A DNA stretch of 64,000 nt from an uncultured Erythrobacter sp. (GTDB lineage: Bacteria > Pseudomonadota > Alphaproteobacteria > Sphingomonadales > Sphingomonadaceae): positions 124,001-188,000 of the forward strand of contig CANMZA010000001.1 of NCBI GenBank assembly GCA_947502305.1, given 5' to 3'. Made by a program: the position numbers and the translations under genes. Of the stretch, positions 8,468 through 17,561 are shown in pieces (position 1 is the first letter of the stretch; each line of letters begins with the position of its first letter). The notes beneath the pieces are model-generated. The model ran no database searches, had not been told where the DNA came from, and saw only the letters and a program-made list of their open reading frames with translations.

Positions 8468-9325
8468 ATGAGTGAATGGGCCACCAACACTGCGGCTGCG
8501 CGCGGCTGGTTTGAAAGTCTGCGGGATCAAATTTGCGCTGAATTTGAAAGTATTGAGCGTGAGGCTGGTTCAGATGCGGCGTTTGCCTACACGCCGTGGT
8601 CCCGTTCAGAAGAAGGCAATGACGATCCCGGCGGCGGCGTTCAGGGATTGATGAAGGGCAAAGTGTTCGAAAAAGTCGGCGTCAACGTCTCGACTGTGCG
8701 CGGCAGCTTTCCCAAAGAATTTGCAGGAACGGTGAACGGCGCGGATGCCGACAATCCGGGCTTTACCGCGACAGGCATCAGTCTGGTCGCGCATATGCAC
8801 AATCCGCATGTTCCCGCCGTTCATATGAACACGCGTTTTCTCACCACGGGCAAGGCATGGTTTGGCGGCGGCGCGGACCTAAACCCGCCAATCCCTAACG
8901 CTGAGGATACAGAGGAATTTCATGCCGCTATGCGGGCTGCCTGCGCAGCGCATAATCCGACCTATTATGAGAAATACAAAAAATGGGCGGATGATTATTT
9001 CTACATCCCCCACCGCGAAACGCACCGGGGCGTGGGCGGCATTTTCTATGACCATCTGGAATGCAATGATGCAGATGCATTTGATCGCAATCTCGCTTTC
9101 ACTCAGGATGTCGGTAAAGCCTTCTTGAGCATTTTCCCTGCATTGGTTCGCAAGCGGATGAACGAAAATTTTGACGCAGAGGAAGAAGCCAAGCTGCTCG
9201 AATATCGCGGGCGCTATGCTGAGTTCAATCTTGTGTATGACCGAGGCACGATTTTTGGCCTGAAAACCGGCGGCAATATTGATGCAATTTTGATGAGCCT
9301 GCCGCCGCGCGCCACTTGGAGCTAA
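8468..9325 (+). CDS. hemF: Oxygen-dependent coproporphyrinogen III oxidase
   Basis: 285 residues, the usual HemF length. It decarboxylates coproporphyrinogen III to protoporphyrinogen IX with O2 in haem synthesis (and, in phototrophic relatives, bacteriochlorophyll synthesis). Family blocks are visible: GVNVSTVRG, HMHNPHVPAVHMNTRF, WFGGGADLNPP, HRGVGGIFYDHLE and the C-terminal YNLVYDRGT-like segment (FNLVYDRGTIFGLKTGG). The start ATG at 8468 follows GGGGATCGATTGA. It is a single gene between convergent and divergent neighbours. Confidence 0.97.
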   Translation: MSEWATNTAAARGWFESLRDQICAEFESIEREAGSDAAFAYTPWSRSEEGNDDPGGGVQGLMKGKVFEKVGVNVSTVRGSFPKEFAGTVNGADADNPGFTATGISLVAHMHNPHVPAVHMNTRFLTTGKAWFGGGADLNPPIPNAEDTEEFHAAMRAACAAHNPTYYEKYKKWADDYFYIPHRETHRGVGGIFYDHLECNDADAFDRNLAFTQDVGKAFLSIFPALVRKRMNENFDAEEEAKLLEYRGRYAEFNLVYDRGTIFGLKTGGNIDAILMSLPPRATWS

Positions 9326-9357
9326 GTGCGGCGTGCCCGTCTGGTTGATGCAATCGT

Positions 9358-11238
9358 TCAGCCGCTGGCTTGCTGCCCGCTGATCTCTCGGCCGTCTGAG
9401 CTTGGCGCAAGGCCCTCTGCCGTAGCCCATTTGTTGAGCGCATTGGCGAGCCGCTGCATTGAAACAGGCTTGGCCAAATGCGCTTGCATTCCGGCCGCTA
9501 GACAGTTTTCGATATCATCGGCAAAGGCATTCGCGGTGAGCGCCACTATCGGCAATTCTTGCTCTGAAATGCCCGCCGCGCGCAGCCGCTCGGTTGCCTC
9601 CAACCCGCCCAGAATTGGCATTTGTAGGTCCATCAAGATCAAGCCATAGGGCTGCCCCTCGGCACGCGCAGCATGGACCATCTCGATGGCTTCTTGGCCA
9701 TCTTCTGCGCATTCAACCTCAACGCCCATTTGCCGCGTCATGTCAGTGATCAGCTCGCGGTTGATGTCGTAATCTTCGGCCAACAAGATGCGCACGGGAT
9801 TGATCACAGTGATTGCGGTTGCGGGCTGACCTAGGATTGGCGGGCTGCCCCCGATAACCGGGTCTTCTGTTTCGGAGGCGCTGGCAAGCGGTACGCTCAA
9901 GGTGAAAACGGATCCTTGGCCAAGCTCGCTGCGCAAAGTTAGCGTTCCGCCCATCAATTCGGCGAGCTGGCGGCTGATGGCAAGACCAAGGCCGGTGCCG
10001 CTTGCAAGGTCGGTCTGGTCTGTGTGTTCTTGTGTGAAGGGATCAAAGATTCTGTCTTGTAAAGCCGGGGAGATACCGGCCCCTGTGTCACTGACCGCGA
10101 ACAGTAAGGACCTAGACCCATCAGGGCCGCTGTCCCGCAATCGCACCGTCAAGGATACGGTTCCACGCTCGGTAAAGCGGACGGCATTGGCCAGCAAATT
10201 GCTCAAAATCTGACGCAGCCGCAATCCATCAACATCGACGTTATGCGGCACATTGGGCGCGGTGTCGCAGATCAAATTGATGCTCTTTTCGCGGGCCGAA
10301 GCCTCAGTCATTTGTTTGACGCGATTGACAAGGTGCCTGATCTCGACATTTTTGACGTTGATCTCGGTCTTGCCCGCCTCGATCTTACTGAGGTCGAGAA
10401 TATCATTGAGCAAGGTTTGCAAGCTCTTGCCAGAATCGATGATGAGATCGGTGTGCCGGCGTTGTTCTGCCGACAAATCACTGCGCTCTAGCAATTCGGC
10501 AAAGCCAAGAAGACCGTTCATCGGTGTGCGGATTTCATGGCTCATCCGGGCGAGAAATTGCCCTTTTGAATTGGCGAGCGCTTTTGCTGCATCTCGCGCG
10601 CTGCGCAGGTCTTCCTGCATTTCTTCTTCGCCCGTTCGGTCTTTGATAACACCGAACATTGCAATCGGCGTACCGCTTGCATCGCATTCTGAACTCGCAC
10701 CAGCGTCAACATAGCGCAATTGCCCATCGGCACCGATGATACGCGCGCGGAATGTATATGGTTGGCCAGTCTTGCGGGATCGTTCGATATTGCGGGCCAC
10801 CAATTCGCGGTCATCTTCGTGGTAAAAACTCAGCGCGTCTTCTAAGCTAGGCGGGGTGCCGGGTTTTAGCCCGTGGATTGCATAGGTCGCGTTCGACCAG
10901 AACACCGCATTGGTGGAAAGGTTGAGCCGCCAATGGCCTACACGTGCATGCGCTTCTGTAATGTTGAACCAGCGGTTCTTCGCCTCCAACTCTTTGCGCG
11001 ATGCTGCGTAACGATCCGCCTGCGCGGAAAATTGAGCGCGAACAGATAATTCACGCAATCCAAAACCCATCCCAGCAAAGCCGAACACTATCAAAGCAGG
11101 CGAGAAGGGGAGCGCGCTCAGGACAGGCGAGAAAGCGTCGACGATTGCCAAGGCAAATGCGAGCAAGCCGCAAGCGAGCGCCGCAAGTGCAGTGCCGCCG
11201 CCATCGGGCCGTGCGGGGGAGGTGGATGTCCGTGCCAT
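9358..11238 (-). CDS. Hybrid sensor histidine kinase with PAS and receiver domains
   Basis: 626 residues. Two hydrophobic segments near residues 18-60 anchor it in the inner membrane, followed by a PAS domain with PAC motif (about 85-205). The HisKA box MSHEIRTPMNG puts the phosphorylated histidine near residue 234. The HATPase domain has an N box (NLLANAVRF), G1 (SDTGAGIS) and G2 (GTGLGLAIS). A C-terminal receiver domain has LLAEDYDINREL and the phospho-acceptor in LMDLQMPILGG. No output regulator lies beside it, so partners and signal are unknown. The ATG at 11238 is divergent from rel, 221 bp away. Confidence 0.93.
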   Translation of the reverse strand: MARTSTSPARPDGGGTALAALACGLLAFALAIVDAFSPVLSALPFSPALIVFGFAGMGFGLRELSVRAQFSAQADRYAASRKELEAKNRWFNITEAHARVGHWRLNLSTNAVFWSNATYAIHGLKPGTPPSLEDALSFYHEDDRELVARNIERSRKTGQPYTFRARIIGADGQLRYVDAGASSECDASGTPIAMFGVIKDRTGEEEMQEDLRSARDAAKALANSKGQFLARMSHEIRTPMNGLLGFAELLERSDLSAEQRRHTDLIIDSGKSLQTLLNDILDLSKIEAGKTEINVKNVEIRHLVNRVKQMTEASAREKSINLICDTAPNVPHNVDVDGLRLRQILSNLLANAVRFTERGTVSLTVRLRDSGPDGSRSLLFAVSDTGAGISPALQDRIFDPFTQEHTDQTDLASGTGLGLAISRQLAELMGGTLTLRSELGQGSVFTLSVPLASASETEDPVIGGSPPILGQPATAITVINPVRILLAEDYDINRELITDMTRQMGVEVECAEDGQEAIEMVHAARAEGQPYGLILMDLQMPILGGLEATERLRAAGISEQELPIVALTANAFADDIENCLAAGMQAHLAKPVSMQRLANALNKWATAEGLAPSSDGREISGQQASG

Positions 11239-11459
11239 ATTGCGGTGTTACCGCGGGTTTGGTTCAAGCGGACTTTCGTCACAGCTAGGCAATCTGACGC
11301 AGTGATTGTTACCTGCCCGGTCAAGTCCAAATATGTGCGAAACCGGCGTGCCCTTTGACCCCGCAGAACCTTGCGAATTTGCGAAAAATTGCGGCAATAT
11401 TTGTTCTTGCCAAATCGCTGCTTGCCCCGCCGCGCTGCGCTGCGCATATTCATCGTATA

Positions 11460-13550
11460 ATGATGCGCCAATATGAACTTGTTGAACGGGTTAAAGCCTA
11501 TGATCCCGACGCTGATGAGGCGCTGCTGAACCGCGCTTATGTCTATACGGTGCAGAAACACGGCGCACAAAAGCGCGCGAGCGGCGATCCGTATTTCAGC
11601 CACCCGATAGAAGTTGCCGGGCTGATGACGGATCTCCAGCTGGATCAAGAAACGATCATCACCGCCTTGCTGCATGACACAGTCGAAGACACATTGGTCA
11701 CGATTGAGGATATCGAGCAGAATTTTGGATCAGAAGTCGCCCGGCTGGTGGATGGCGTCACGAAATTGTCCAAAATCGAAGCGATGCCGGAGAATGAGCG
11801 CGCGGCGGAAAATCTGCGCAAATTTTTGCTCGCTATGTCCGAAGATATTCGCGTGCTGCTCGTAAAATTGGCGGACCGCTTGCACAATATGCGCACGCTG
11901 CATTTCATCAAGAAGCCAGAGAAACGCCAGCGCATTGCGCGCGAGACGATGGATATATACGCCCCGTTGGCGGAGCGTGTCGGCATGTATGAATATATGC
12001 GCGAGATGCAGGCGCTGTCCTTCCGCGAGTTGGAGCCTGAGGCTTACACGACGATCACCAAACGGCTCGAGCAATTGCGCGGTCAAGATGGCGGCCAGGT
12101 GGATGCAATTGCGCTGAAAATCAAACAAGCCTTAGCCGAGGCGGGGCTGAGCGTTGAGGTCATGGGACGCGAAAAGCACCCCTTTTCGATCTGGAACAAA
12201 ATGTCTGAGCGGCATGTCAGTTTTGAACAAGTGACCGACATTATGGCGTTTCGCGTGATCACGGAAAGTGAGGCGGATTGTTACCGCGCATTGGGGATAT
12301 TGCACACAACTTGGCAGTTTTTGCCCGGGCGTTTCAAAGACTATCTCTCCACCCCCAAAAACAACGGCTATCGTTCGCTCCACACGTCGTTGATGTATGA
12401 AAACTCCATGCGAGTGGAGGTGCAAATCCGCACCCGCGAAATGCACAGCCGCAATGAATTCGGTTTGGCGGCGCATTGGGCCTATAAACAATCGGATAAG
12501 GCGGATGGGCAAATCGGCTGGCTGCGCGATCTCATTGAAATCGTCGATGCCAGCCATGATGCAGAAGAGCTGCTCGAACACACCCGTTTGGCGGTCTACC
12601 AGGATCGGATTTTCGCCTTTACTCCGAAAGGGGCGCTGTTCCAATTGCCCAAAGGGGCGACGGCGGTTGATTTTGCCTTTGCCGTCCACACCGATCTGGG
12701 GCTTGCCTGCGTAGGAGCAAAGATCAATGGCCGGCACATGCCGCTACGCACGCAATTGGTGAATGGCGATGTGCTGGAAATTATCAAAGGCGCCGGATCA
12801 GAACCGCAATTGTCATGGCTGGGTTTTGTCGTAACCGGTAAAGCGCGCGCAGCGATCCGCAGAGCGGTGCGGTTGAAAGAGCGTGATGAGGTCGCCGAAA
12901 TTGGCTCGAAATTGTTCGATGAAATCGCCAGCCGCGTCCCTGCTCGGATTGGGAAAAAGGCGATCCGCGCGGCGGTTGAACGATTAGGGTTGGAGGAACC
13001 TGATGATCTAATGTTCTCCATCGGAGCGGCCAAATTGACTGATCGCGAAGTGATGGAAGCGCTTGTGCCGGGAAGCACCGCAGAATTTGAAGAAGATGAG
13101 GAATGGTCGCGGCACGAGCGCGAAATTTCAATCCGTGGACTGACGCCGGGCGTGGCTTTCGACCTTGCGCAATGCTGCCACCCGGTCCCTGGTGACCGGA
13201 TTGTTGGTCTGCGGCGAAAGGGCGAGCGGGTCAGTGTGCATGCGATTGATTGTCTCGAATTGGCGAGCGGTGTCGACAATGACTGGCTGGATCTGAATTG
13301 GGGGCGCCGGTCACATGGCGCAATCGGGCGGCTTACCGTCACCATTTATGATCGGCCGGGAACTTTGGCGGAAATGGCCGGCATTTTTGCGCAAAACAAG
13401 ATTAACGTAACCAGCCTGATACAGACAGAACTCGACCATCCTTTCACGACTTATGAAATCGATGCCGAGGTCCAAGATTTGGCGCATATCACCCGCATCC
13501 TCAGCGCATTGCGCGCCAGCGATGCGGTGGCGCAGGCGGATCGGATCTGA
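11460..13550 (+). CDS. rsh: Bifunctional (p)ppGpp synthetase/hydrolase of the RelA/SpoT (Rsh) type
   Basis: About 696 residues, making and degrading the stringent-response alarmone in the cytosol. Domains in order: HD hydrolase (SHPIEVAGLM, ALLHDTVEDT, with the HD pair kept), synthetase (KNNGYRSLHTSL), TGS (FTPKGALFQLPKGATAVDFAFAVH region), a zinc-finger-like CCHPVPGD segment, and a C-terminal ACT domain (TIYDRPGTLAEMAGIFAQNKINV). Both catalytic halves look intact, as expected for the single Rsh of alphaproteobacteria. The frame is open 35 codons further, but the family N-terminus MRQYELVERV begins at the ATG pair 11460/11463. Confidence 0.95.
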   Translation: MMRQYELVERVKAYDPDADEALLNRAYVYTVQKHGAQKRASGDPYFSHPIEVAGLMTDLQLDQETIITALLHDTVEDTLVTIEDIEQNFGSEVARLVDGVTKLSKIEAMPENERAAENLRKFLLAMSEDIRVLLVKLADRLHNMRTLHFIKKPEKRQRIARETMDIYAPLAERVGMYEYMREMQALSFRELEPEAYTTITKRLEQLRGQDGGQVDAIALKIKQALAEAGLSVEVMGREKHPFSIWNKMSERHVSFEQVTDIMAFRVITESEADCYRALGILHTTWQFLPGRFKDYLSTPKNNGYRSLHTSLMYENSMRVEVQIRTREMHSRNEFGLAAHWAYKQSDKADGQIGWLRDLIEIVDASHDAEELLEHTRLAVYQDRIFAFTPKGALFQLPKGATAVDFAFAVHTDLGLACVGAKINGRHMPLRTQLVNGDVLEIIKGAGSEPQLSWLGFVVTGKARAAIRRAVRLKERDEVAEIGSKLFDEIASRVPARIGKKAIRAAVERLGLEEPDDLMFSIGAAKLTDREVMEALVPGSTAEFEEDEEWSRHEREISIRGLTPGVAFDLAQCCHPVPGDRIVGLRRKGERVSVHAIDCLELASGVDNDWLDLNWGRRSHGAIGRLTVTIYDRPGTLAEMAGIFAQNKINVTSLIQTELDHPFTTYEIDAEVQDLAHITRILSALRASDAVAQADRI

Positions 13551-13658
13551 CGCGTTGCGCTTTGTCCCTTAGGGCTTACCTTTAAAGAGCGTTTAACCGT
13601 GACTTAAATTCACCGGGATAGCCATCCGACTGAGAAAGTTTGCCGGGCAGAGATTGTT

Positions 13659-15548
13659 TTGTCCGCGCCAACCGCAACCAGAACGGTGGCCCGCAGCATG
13701 AATGCGCCAAGTCTATTTTCACAATCAGAAAGTGCCGCAAATGGCGCGCCAATCGGCGAGCCTGAGCGCGAAGTGCCGACCGGTTTTGCGAGACTAAAAG
13801 CGCGATTTGAAGACCGCACATTGACGGCAAAACTGCGGATCGTTGTATTCGGTGTTGCGATTATTCCCTTCTTCGTCGCTGCGGTTCTGCTCTTTCAATT
13901 CGCCTTTTACGGCCAAGCGGGATCAGACCACGCAGAACGCGTGCGCGCCGAAGTTCTGGTCGCGGAGGCTGCCCTCGCGATTGCACAAACGGCGGCCGAC
14001 TTGGACACGGCAGAAGAACAGCAAAGCGAAGAATTGCTCCGGTCTGCGGGTGTCCGCGCGGCGATGGCGCGTGACAAGCTGACGCAGGCGATCACTTTGG
14101 GACAAGACCGGTTCCCCGAAGAAACAATTGATCAATTCCGCTCAGCCCGCGACGAGATCGCTGAAAAGACAGTGATTGTTCAGGGCTTGAGTTTTGAGAA
14201 ATCTCCGCAAGAAATCACTGACCTGCAACCGTGGGCCAGTGAATGCGCCGATAAGTTGGCGACCATCTTTAACGGCGCGCGCGTCCATGCCATCGCTACG
14301 ATGGAATCGATATTGGACGGTATCATGGTCGGGTTTGCACTTTGTGTGGGCCTGATGCTCAGCGCGATTGCCGCTTCCTTTCTGGGTGCACGAACGATGA
14401 TCGCGCATGTTGTTGGCCAGATCACGGATATTACCGACGTGATGGAAAATCTGGCCGAAGGGGATGTCGATGCGGCGATACCCGGCGGCCATCGCAAGGA
14501 CGAGATTGGCGCAATGGCGCGCTCGCTCGGCGTGTTCAGAGCAAAATCTCTGGCGCTGAGGGACCTCACCAGCGCGCGAGCCCGTGATGCGGAGAAACAA
14601 TTAGCTCAGGAACAATCTCTTGGCCAACAAATGCGCGAATTGCGCCGCGACAAAAGCCAACTGCTCGAAGGGCTGGCCGACGGTTTTGAAGTGTCGGTTG
14701 GGGAATTGATCACTGCGGTTTCCTCCGCATCTGAGCAGCTAAAGGCGACCTCTCGGCAAATGGGTGAACTGGCCGAAGGGTCAAAGGGGCAGGCCGAAAG
14801 CGCGACCGAGGCGATGGAAAATGCCACTGCCAATGTCACCGCAGCAGCGGCGGCGACGGATCAATTCGCGCTGTCGATCAATGAGATTAGCCGGCAAGCA
14901 TCCGCATCGGCAGAATTGGCGCGCGGGGCGAGCGAATTGGTGACCACGGCCAACACCAAAATGACCGATCTGTCGCACGCTGCGCTGGAAATCGGGGAAA
15001 TCGCCGGGCTGATCCAAACCATCGCCCAGCGTACCAATCTGCTGGCCCTCAACGCCTCAATTGAGGCCGCACGCGGTGGTGAAGCGGGGCGCGGTTTTGC
15101 TGTCGTGGCCAGCGAAGTGAAAGAATTGGCGATGCAAACCAGCAACGCGACCCGAAGTGTGGCCGAGAAAATCACGGCCATGCAGGACTTTACAGAATCC
15201 AGTGCTGGCGATCTCACCAGTATTGTCGATAGGATTGGTGAATTGGAACAAGCCTCCGTCATGATCGCCACCGCAGTTGATGAGCAATCCGTTTCCGGTG
15301 AAGAATTGGCGCGCAATATCGACACAGCGGCGGCAGGCTCCGCGCAAGTGGGCACAAGATTGACGACTTTGCGAGAAGCGAGTCAGGAGACTGGCAATGC
15401 CGCAGATGATGTGGTGCTAAGCGCTCAGGCGTTGGGCGCGCATGCCAACGACCTGCGCGCAAAAGCGGGGCGATTCATCGCGGATGTGCGCCGTTCTGCT
15501 CGCGATTTGGAATCGGATGAAAGCGAATTGGAAACGCGGGCGGCCTGA
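13659..15548 (+). CDS. Methyl-accepting chemotaxis protein
   Basis: About 616-629 residues. Two transmembrane helices (roughly residues 60-85 and 220-245) flank a periplasmic helical sensing region. A HAMP domain follows ([15 protein letters not shown]). The signalling domain has the hallmark hairpin tip [27 protein letters not shown], slightly altered from the enteric sequence, which contacts CheA/CheW. The ligand is unknown. Two starts are possible: TTG at 13659 or ATG at 13698. The latter gives [11 protein letters not shown] and is my slight preference. No che genes are nearby. Confidence 0.93.
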   Translation: MSAPTATRTVARSMNAPSLFSQSESAANGAPIGEPEREVPTGFARLKARFEDRTLTAKLRIVVFGVAIIPFFVAAVLLFQFAFYGQAGSDHAERVRAEVLVAEAALAIAQTAADLDTAEEQQSEELLRSAGVRAAMARDKLTQAITLGQDRFPEETIDQFRSARDEIAEKTVIVQGLSFEKSPQEITDLQPWASECADKLATIFNGARVHAIATMESILDGIMVGFALCVGLMLSAIAASFLGARTMIAHVVGQITDITDVMENLAEGDVDAAIPGGHRKDEIGAMARSLGVFRAKSLALRDLTSARARDAEKQLAQEQSLGQQMRELRRDKSQLLEGLADGFEVSVGELITAVSSASEQLKATSRQMGELAEGSKGQAESATEAMENATANVTAAAAATDQFALSINEISRQASASAELARGASELVTTANTKMTDLSHAALEIGEIAGLIQTIAQRTNLLALNASIEAARGGEAGRGFAVVASEVKELAMQTSNATRSVAEKITAMQDFTESSAGDLTSIVDRIGELEQASVMIATAVDEQSVSGEELARNIDTAAAGSAQVGTRLTTLREASQETGNAADDVVLSAQALGAHANDLRAKAGRFIADVRRSARDLESDESELETRAA

Positions 15549-15890
15549 TCATAGCGGCGTCACTTCGACGCCCACAATGTCGCCAGCGTTTAGGTCTTCA
15601 CGACCCATCACTTTCTTGCTCACCAATAAAATCCATTCGGATTGTTTGCTTTGAGGGAAGACCGAGGTTTTCCACGAGGTATCCCCAATGCGGGCCAATA
15701 CTTTAAGCGATCCGAACCCGCGCGAACGCCCGAATTCTAGCCGGTGCAATGCGGCATGCATCGTCAATGCTTCGGCGGAAGCTCCTGCGAATGTGACGAA
15801 GTGATATCTCCCTCTATCTCCCTGCCACCGCGATAATGAGAGCTCCGCAGAAACAGGACCATCGACAGGTTCGCCGCCGATTTCGGTCAC
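15549..15890 (-). CDS. DUF1905-domain protein
   Basis: 113 residues, matching the small beta-barrel DUF1905 fold (LSRWQGDRGRYHFVTF at the start, WILLVSKKVMGREDLNAGDIV at the end). Members are often found with YdeI-like domains; the role is unknown. It starts at a GTG that overlaps the stop codon of the upstream cyclophilin gene by 4 bp (GTGA), so the two are translationally coupled. Confidence 0.8.
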   Translation of the reverse strand: MTEIGGEPVDGPVSAELSLSRWQGDRGRYHFVTFAGASAEALTMHAALHRLEFGRSRGFGSLKVLARIGDTSWKTSVFPQSKQSEWILLVSKKVMGREDLNAGDIVGVEVTPL

Positions 15891-16999
15891 TCGTCATCAG
15901 GCGCTGAGATAGCGCGCACGGGCACAGGAATATTGCAAATATCTGCGCCGCCAGCAGGGGTGATGAAAAACGGATCGCGGCGGTTGGCGCGGGCTTCGGC
16001 ATAGGCAGCAAAGGTTGCGCCTTCGGTGGAGAGATATTCGAAGCGCGGCTGCTCACTTTCGGCCAAGTCACTGGCGACGCGAATGGATTGGATCGGAGTG
16101 CGTAGATGCGCCTCTTCTTCGGTGTAGAACCCTAACGCGCCCGTGCCGCGGGTCATCGAGGAGAGGTGCTCCATCCCGCTGATAATGCGACCGACTAGAG
16201 CGATGTTGCGGTCCAGATGGCGCGGTGCGTGACCGATCACGGTGTAGAGTTCCGCGCCGGAGCCGGTGTCGGGCGAGTAATTGCGGCCAACGCCAACCAT
16301 GCCGTAACAGTGGACGGGCCAGTGTTTTGATGCTGGTTCTCCTCCGTCCTGCGCAACAGGCCATCCAAAAGCAAAAAGTGATCGGCTGGAATATGCATCA
16401 CCCGGCAGGGCCTCGTCGATTGCGGCCCTCACTAAGCCAATTGAGTTGTTCTCTCGTTCGCGGAACAGTGCTCTGACCTCGTCAGGTGACAAAGAATCCA
16501 TCCAAACTTTTGTCATCTCGATGTTTGAGGACAGATATTCATCCTCCGCCATCACATTCAGCCCTTCGGGCAGCGGCTTGGTCTCTTCCTCTCCGCTCTC
16601 AGGATTATCGTGCCCCGGATCGCCCCATTGGACGACGTAATTGTCTTGCACCCGGTTCACGCTGATCCCGTCATACCACTGCGCGCGGGCGAGGGTGCGA
16701 ATGTTCTCAACCCAGCCTTGACTAAACGGCGCGGGCATAAGTTGCATGATCACGGTTCGATCATTTCCCGCTGCGTCCTGCGCAAGGGTCATGACCAGCA
16801 AATCTTCCGCGGCAATGGTCATCCATTCCTCCGCAGGAGCGCCATTCACGATTTCATTTGGGCTGGGTGCACCCTGCGGCTCATCCTGCGCGACCGTTGT
16901 CGCAGGCTGATTGGTCGATGCTGCGTCCTCGCTCCCCGCTTGAGCGAGAGCGATCGCAGGAATGGTGAGCGCGGCGAGGCCAAGTCCGAGTTTTTTCAT
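15887..16999 (-). CDS. Exported cyclophilin-type peptidylprolyl isomerase
   Basis: 370 residues with a signal peptide (MKKLGLGLAALTIPAIALAQ), hence periplasmic. The cyclophilin domain shows PFSQGWVENIRTLARAQWYDGISVNRV near residues 85-115 and CYGMVGVGR plus LDRNIALVGRIISGME further on, equivalent to the family's core strands. It would catalyse cis-trans isomerisation of prolyl bonds during folding of exported proteins. The frame extends 14 codons upstream to 17041, but the signal peptide begins at 16999. It forms a coupled pair with the DUF1905 gene. Confidence 0.87.
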   Translation of the reverse strand: MKKLGLGLAALTIPAIALAQAGSEDAASTNQPATTVAQDEPQGAPSPNEIVNGAPAEEWMTIAAEDLLVMTLAQDAAGNDRTVIMQLMPAPFSQGWVENIRTLARAQWYDGISVNRVQDNYVVQWGDPGHDNPESGEEETKPLPEGLNVMAEDEYLSSNIEMTKVWMDSLSPDEVRALFRERENNSIGLVRAAIDEALPGDAYSSRSLFAFGWPVAQDGGEPASKHWPVHCYGMVGVGRNYSPDTGSGAELYTVIGHAPRHLDRNIALVGRIISGMEHLSSMTRGTGALGFYTEEEAHLRTPIQSIRVASDLAESEQPRFEYLSTEGATFAAYAEARANRRDPFFITPAGGADICNIPVPVRAISAPDDE

Positions 17000-17081
17000 A
17001 GGAATGGGTTTGCCACCCGAAACGCGCTTGCGAAAGAGCAAAGGTCAGTCTATCCGCGCGTTCTTGTCTAATCAGGCATGC

Positions 17082-17171
17082 GGAGCGGTGGCCGAGTGGT
17101 CGAAGGCGCACGCCTGGAAAGTGTGTAAAGGGGCAACTCTTTCGTGGGTTCGAATCCCACCCGCTCCGCCA
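17082..17171 (+). tRNA. tRNA-Ser (anticodon GGA)
   Basis: The 90-nt sequence folds into a class II cloverleaf. The 7-bp acceptor stem pairs GGAGCGG with CCGCTCC, the anticodon loop is CTGGAAA (anticodon GGA), the variable arm is long, and the T-loop is GGTTCGAATCC. CCA is encoded. It decodes UCC/UCU. An accessory island begins immediately after it. Confidence 0.97.
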
Positions 17172-17561
17172 CCCACCCCCAGCACCAATCTCTGATTACA
17201 GGGCGCCTGCGCAAAGCGGCGGTGTCAGCGGGTTTGAACAGGCTAAACCGCCGTTCGCTGGATCTTCAGCATCAGTCTCTGGGCATATCAGGCGATTTTT
17301 GCGCGGCTAGTCTCTGCGCCAATCGCAATCAGATGAGTTTCCCTGTTAAACAGGCAATAACAGGGAAAATTGCTCATTTGAGGCCGAAAACAGGGCTTTT
17401 CGGGAAGATACGCCCATATGCTCCCGGACAAAAAGCCCAAATTACACAGGGTTAGGCTCTGAAAAATAGGGTTTTCCTGTTAATCGCCGGAACAGGGTAT
17501 TTATTAGGCTGTAACAGGGGCTTTAATCGCAGTAACAGGCCCTGTTCTTGGCCGGAACAGG
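17172..17561. repeat. AACAGGG repeat array at the island edge
   Basis: There is no gene in this 390-bp stretch. From 17341 to 17561 at least nine copies of AACAGG(G) or its complement CCTGTT occur: 17341-17347, 17349-17354, 17359-17365, 17389-17395, 17476-17481, 17491-17497, 17513-17519, 17534-17546 (an inverted pair) and 17556-17561. Spacing is irregular, so this is not CRISPR. The array ends exactly at the recombinase stop codon, suggesting a link to the recombination site or to control of that operon. The first 170 bp show nothing recognisable. Confidence 0.7.

Noticed and set aside
17341..17561. CRISPR array
   Set aside because: The repeated unit is only 6-7 bases, occurs in both orientations and has irregular spacing; no cas genes are near.
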